Below are positions 60,722 to 64,000 of a stretch of 64,000 nucleotides of DNA, piece by piece. A model generated the notes under the pieces. That model was not told the origin of the DNA, did not search any database, and worked only from the letters and a program-made list of their open reading frames with translations. The DNA lies in contig CACJSJ010000003.1 of the NCBI GenBank assembly GCA_902596045.1, positions 1 through 64,000 on the forward strand. The letters run 5' to 3'. The DNA is from an uncultured Pelagibacteraceae bacterium. GTDB taxonomy: Bacteria > Pseudomonadota > Alphaproteobacteria > Pelagibacterales > Pelagibacteraceae. How positions within the stretch are numbered: the first letter of the stretch is position 1; each line of letters begins with the position of its first letter. The translations under genes were made by a program, and so were the position numbers.

Positions 60722-61309
60722 ATGAGTTCAGAACTGCTTTTGTTAATTGGAATTTCATTCTCTTTAGGTTTTACACCAGGTCCAAATAATGCAGTAGCCT
60801 CTTATTCAGCTTTTAATTTTGGTTTTAAAAAAACAATTCCTTTAATAATGGGAGTTGGTTTTGGATATACTGTATTAGTAATTTTAATAAACTTCGTACT
60901 AATTTCTGTATTTAAAGAATACCCAATTATTCAAGAGATAATAAGAATCTTAGGGACAATATTTTTAATTTATTTAGCTTATAAAATAGCCACAGCTGAT
61001 GTTTCTAATGACGAAAGTAAGCGTAATCCAGTAACTTTTTATGACACATTTATATTTCAATTTATAAACCCAAAAGGCGTGATGGCAGCCATTACATTAA
61101 TTTCAAAGTTTGTAGATCAAGATAATTATTTTCAAACATCATTAATGGTTATTTTTGTATGTTCTTTTACAGCTTTTTTATCAATTACAGCTTGGACTTT
61201 ATTAGGTAAATTTTTAAGAAAATTTGCCGCAAATAATAGTTTTATTAAACGTTTTAATTATGGTATGTCCGTGTTGATTTTAGTCTGTATAATCGGATTT
61301 TACATTTAA
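60722..61309 (+). CDS. LysE/RhtB-family amino acid exporter
   Basis: Inner-membrane exporter for amino acids or related metabolites. Seen: six hydrophobic helices, the family start SFSLGFTPGPNNAVASYSAFNFG, FLIYLAYKIATAD and FQFINPKGVMAAITLIS. 195 aa. Substrate specificity (lysine, homoserine, threonine, others) cannot be read from the sequence. It is 4 nt after csaA and its stop is separated by 1 nt from the acnA ATG, so the three are probably co-transcribed. Confidence 0.88.
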   Translation: MSSELLLLIGISFSLGFTPGPNNAVASYSAFNFGFKKTIPLIMGVGFGYTVLVILINFVLISVFKEYPIIQEIIRILGTIFLIYLAYKIATADVSNDESKRNPVTFYDTFIFQFINPKGVMAAITLISKFVDQDNYFQTSLMVIFVCSFTAFLSITAWTLLGKFLRKFAANNSFIKRFNYGMSVLILVCIIGFYI

Positions 61310-61310
61310 C

Positions 61311-63980
61311 ATGAAACCAGGAAATAAAAACTCTTTTAATTCAAAAAGTAAAATAAATATTAACAATCAAGAGTACACTTTTTATTCTATTCCAGAGGCT
61401 GAAAAAAATGGTTTAGACGGAGTTTCTAAACTTCCAAAATCATTAAAAGTATTATTAGAAAATTTATTGAGATATGAAGATGATTTAACTGTAAATAAAA
61501 ATCAAATTTCAGCAATTAAAGATTGGTTGAAGACAAAAAAATCAAATACTGAAATTGCTTACAGACCAGCAAGAGTATTACTTCAAGACTATACTGGAAT
61601 ACCAGCAGTAGCAGACTTAGCCGCTATGAGAGAGGCAGTTAAAGAAAAAGACAAAGACCCAAATACAATTAATCCGTTATCTGCGGTAGATTTAGTAATC
61701 GATCACTCTGTTCAAGTAGATCAGTCAGCAAAAGCAGATTCTTTTGATAAAAATGTTGAAATAGAATTTAAAAGAAATGGGGAACGTTATTCTTTTTTAA
61801 AATGGGGTCAAAATGCATTTAATAACTTTAGAATTGTTCCTCCAGGTACTGGAATTTGTCATCAAGTAAATCTAGAGTATTTATCCAAAGTTGTTTGGTC
61901 AGAAGAAGTAAAGGGTGAGAAGTATATATTTCCAGACACATTAGTTGGTACAGATAGTCATACTACAATGGTAAATGGTTTATCAGTTTTAGGTTGGGGC
62001 GTAGGAGGCATCGAAGCAGAAGCTGGGATGCTAGGCCAGCCCATCTCAATGTTAATACCTGAAGTTATTGGATTTGAAGTTAAAAATAAAATGCCTGAAG
62101 GCACTACTGCTACAGATCTCGTCTTAACAGTTGTTAAGATGTTAAGAGATAAGGGAGTGGTAGGAAAATTTGTAGAATTTTATGGAGAAGGTTTAAAAAA
62201 TCTTACTTTAGCAGATAGAGCAACTATAGCTAATATGGCACCTGAGTATGGAGCTACCTGTGGTTTTTTCCCAATAGATGAAGAGACTTTAAAATATTTA
62301 GAATTTTCTGGTAGAGACAAACAAACTGTGAAAGTAGTTGAGGAGTATGCAAAAGCCCAAGGCTTATGGGCAAGCACCAACATTGAATTTACAGATAAAT
62401 TAACATTAGATATGTCCTCTATAGTTCCAACTATTTCTGGTCCTAAAAGACCACAAGATAAAGTTTTACTTTCAGAGGCGTCTCAAAGTTTTAGAAATAG
62501 TTTTGCTGAGATTACAAATAAAAAAGAATTTAAATCATCAAAAGTTGCAAATACGGATTATGAAATTAAAGATGGAAGTATATTAATTGCAGCAATAACA
62601 TCTTGTACAAATACATCTAACCCAAATGTTTTGATTGGAGCTGGATTACTCGCAAAAAAAGCTATTGAATATGGATTAGAAGTTAAACCATGGGTAAAAA
62701 CTTCATTAGCACCAGGATCCCAAGTTGTTACTGATTATTTAGAAAAAGCAAAACTTAATACTTACCTAGATAAGTTAGGATTCAATCTAGTTGGATATGG
62801 TTGCACGACATGTATTGGTAATTCAGGACCTTTATCAGATAATATAGTTGAGGCTATTCAAAAAGAAAATTTATATGGGGTTTCTGTATTATCTGGAAAT
62901 AGAAACTTTGAGGGAAGAATTTCTCCACATATAAAAGCAAACTATTTAGCTTCTCCACCCCTGGTAGTTGCTTATGCATTAGCAGGACATATGTCTTTTG
63001 ATTTATATAAAGACTCATTTGGTAAAGATAAAGATGGTAAAGAAATATATTTAAAAGATATCTGGCCATCAAATCAAGAAATAGAAGAAACTCTTAAATC
63101 TTCTTTAAATGCTGAGATGTTTATAAAAAGATATTCGAATGTCTCACAAGGCCCAAAACAGTGGCAAGAAATTAAAACAGAAAAAAGTAGTATTTATAAC
63201 TGGGATGAGAATTCAACGTATGTAAAAAAACCACCTTTTTTTGAAAATTTATCTGATGAACCGGAAGGATTTAAACCCATAAAAGACGCAAGACCTTTAC
63301 TTATTTTAGGAGATATGATTACTACAGATCATATTTCACCAGCAGGGAATATTCAAAAAGAAAGTCCGACTGGAGAATATTTTATGAAACATCAAATTTT
63401 ACCAAAAGATTATAATTCATATGGATCAAGAAGAGGTAATCATCAAGTTATGATGAGAGGAACTTTTGCAAATATAAGAATACGAAATGAAATGGCTCCT
63501 GGCACAGAAGGCGGGTTCACAAAATTATATCCTGAAGAGAAAGTAATGCCAGTGTATGATGCGGTCGTTGAATATAAGAAAAGAGGAACTGACTTAGTAG
63601 TAATAGGCGGAAAAGAATATGGAACAGGATCATCTAGAGATTGGGCTGCAAAAGGAACAAAATTACTTGGGATTAAAGCCGTTATTGCTGAAAGTTTTGA
63701 GAGAATTCATAGATCTAACTTAATAGGAATGGGGATTTTGCCACTACAATTTAAAGATAATATGAATAGAACTAATTTAAATTTAAAAGGTTCAGAGTTG
63801 ATCAGTGTTTTAAACATCGAAAAAGGATTCAACCCTTCTGATATAGTAAAATTGGAAATTAAATATTTATCAGGCGATATAAAAACAATTGATACTCTTT
63901 GCAGAATTGATACTAAAAATGAACTCGAGTATTATAAGAACGGTGGCATACTACAATATGTTTTAAGAAATATGATTTAG
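61311..63980 (+). CDS. acnA: Aconitate hydratase A
   Basis: TCA-cycle enzyme converting citrate to isocitrate through a 4Fe-4S cluster. Seen: RPARVLLQDYTGIPAVADLAAMR, TDSHTTMVNGLSVLGWGVGGIEAEA, the first cluster cysteine in ITSCTNTSNP and the other two in GCTTCIGNSGP, and the swivel domain GDMITTDHISPAGNI and YGTGSSRDWAAKGT. 889 aa, AcnA/IRP1 type. With fumC and icd it is one of three TCA enzymes in the window, in separate units. Confidence 0.98.
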   Translation: MKPGNKNSFNSKSKININNQEYTFYSIPEAEKNGLDGVSKLPKSLKVLLENLLRYEDDLTVNKNQISAIKDWLKTKKSNTEIAYRPARVLLQDYTGIPAVADLAAMREAVKEKDKDPNTINPLSAVDLVIDHSVQVDQSAKADSFDKNVEIEFKRNGERYSFLKWGQNAFNNFRIVPPGTGICHQVNLEYLSKVVWSEEVKGEKYIFPDTLVGTDSHTTMVNGLSVLGWGVGGIEAEAGMLGQPISMLIPEVIGFEVKNKMPEGTTATDLVLTVVKMLRDKGVVGKFVEFYGEGLKNLTLADRATIANMAPEYGATCGFFPIDEETLKYLEFSGRDKQTVKVVEEYAKAQGLWASTNIEFTDKLTLDMSSIVPTISGPKRPQDKVLLSEASQSFRNSFAEITNKKEFKSSKVANTDYEIKDGSILIAAITSCTNTSNPNVLIGAGLLAKKAIEYGLEVKPWVKTSLAPGSQVVTDYLEKAKLNTYLDKLGFNLVGYGCTTCIGNSGPLSDNIVEAIQKENLYGVSVLSGNRNFEGRISPHIKANYLASPPLVVAYALAGHMSFDLYKDSFGKDKDGKEIYLKDIWPSNQEIEETLKSSLNAEMFIKRYSNVSQGPKQWQEIKTEKSSIYNWDENSTYVKKPPFFENLSDEPEGFKPIKDARPLLILGDMITTDHISPAGNIQKESPTGEYFMKHQILPKDYNSYGSRRGNHQVMMRGTFANIRIRNEMAPGTEGGFTKLYPEEKVMPVYDAVVEYKKRGTDLVVIGGKEYGTGSSRDWAAKGTKLLGIKAVIAESFERIHRSNLIGMGILPLQFKDNMNRTNLNLKGSELISVLNIEKGFNPSDIVKLEIKYLSGDIKTIDTLCRIDTKNELEYYKNGGILQYVLRNMI

Positions 63981-63982
63981 TT

Positions 63983-64000
63983 ATGGATGAAGATATAGCA
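63983..64000 (+). CDS. Start of next gene, cut by window end
   Basis: Two bases after the acnA stop an ATG opens a frame reading MDEDIA to the last base of the window. Tight spacing suggests the next gene of the same operon. Six codons are too few to identify it. Confidence 0.35.

Noticed and set aside
1..64000. CRISPR array, prophage, insertion sequence, integrase or toxin-antitoxin system
   Set aside because: No regularly spaced repeats, transposase or integrase motifs, or paired small toxin-like genes were seen; the only tRNA shows no flanking direct repeat of its 3' end.

Overview
The window is chromosomal DNA of a SAR11-type alphaproteobacterium (order Pelagibacterales). The evidence is the very AT-rich sequence, the near absence of spacer (longest gene-free stretches 224 bp at 26913-27136 and 211 bp at 17055-17265, none over 300 bp), a proteorhodopsin followed by ferredoxin, ferredoxin reductase and glutathione transferase genes, and the small, stripped-down gene forms. 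I see no insertion sequence, prophage, CRISPR array or rRNA operon. There is one tRNA gene, tRNA-Leu(GAG).

Layout. 1-8.6 kb: end of ligA, aminopeptidase P, a UvrD-type helicase, an AsmA-like envelope protein and fumC. 8.6-13.2 kb: a MazG-like pyrophosphohydrolase, nadC-nadA, tRNA-Leu, ygfZ and a dihydroorotase. 13.2-17.1 kb: a two-gene surface-sugar pair, an SMR transporter and propionyl-CoA synthetase. 17.2-20.1 kb: blue-tuned proteorhodopsin with its redox genes. 20.1-25.3 kb: two unlisted tiny membrane-protein ORFs coupled to a PhyH dioxygenase, a MOSC protein, a charged coiled-coil protein, a DksA-like regulator and two lipid-linked glycosyltransferases. 25.3-31.6 kb: SOS genes (umuDC, recA with LexA-like operators) around SOUL, GFA, glycerate-kinase-like and TolC genes. 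31.6-42.5 kb: alaS, icd, psd-pssA, a GT8-like gene, rlmE, an IMP dehydrogenase without CBS domains, a TPR protein, guaA and panB.

42.5-60.4 kb is the catabolic part. A leftward operon (luciferase-like flavin oxidoreductase, AA_synth protein, alpha/beta hydrolase, aldehyde dehydrogenase) diverges from a rightward run (EutA-like racemase-fold protein, DoeA-like M24 hydrolase without metal ligands, a complete polyamine-type ABC importer, and a bifunctional hydroxyacyl-CoA dehydrogenase/enoyl-CoA hydratase). An agmatinase-family enzyme, another aldehyde dehydrogenase and an M20 deacetylase follow. The genes look like one route that imports a small nitrogenous compound, opens it and oxidises it to acyl-CoA. 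The substrate cannot be read from the sequence, and this cluster is the best candidate here for an undescribed system. 60.4-64 kb: csaA, a LysE-type exporter, acnA and the first codons of another gene.

Architecture. Seven convergent gene pairs overlap at their 3' ends by 4-18 nt, many operon genes overlap by ATGA, and only three clear terminator hairpins were found (after proteorhodopsin, after recA, and inside the ABC operon after the binding-protein gene). No dedicated transcription factor gene sits beside the catabolic operons. All functional calls come from reading motifs and protein similarity from memory; no database search was run.
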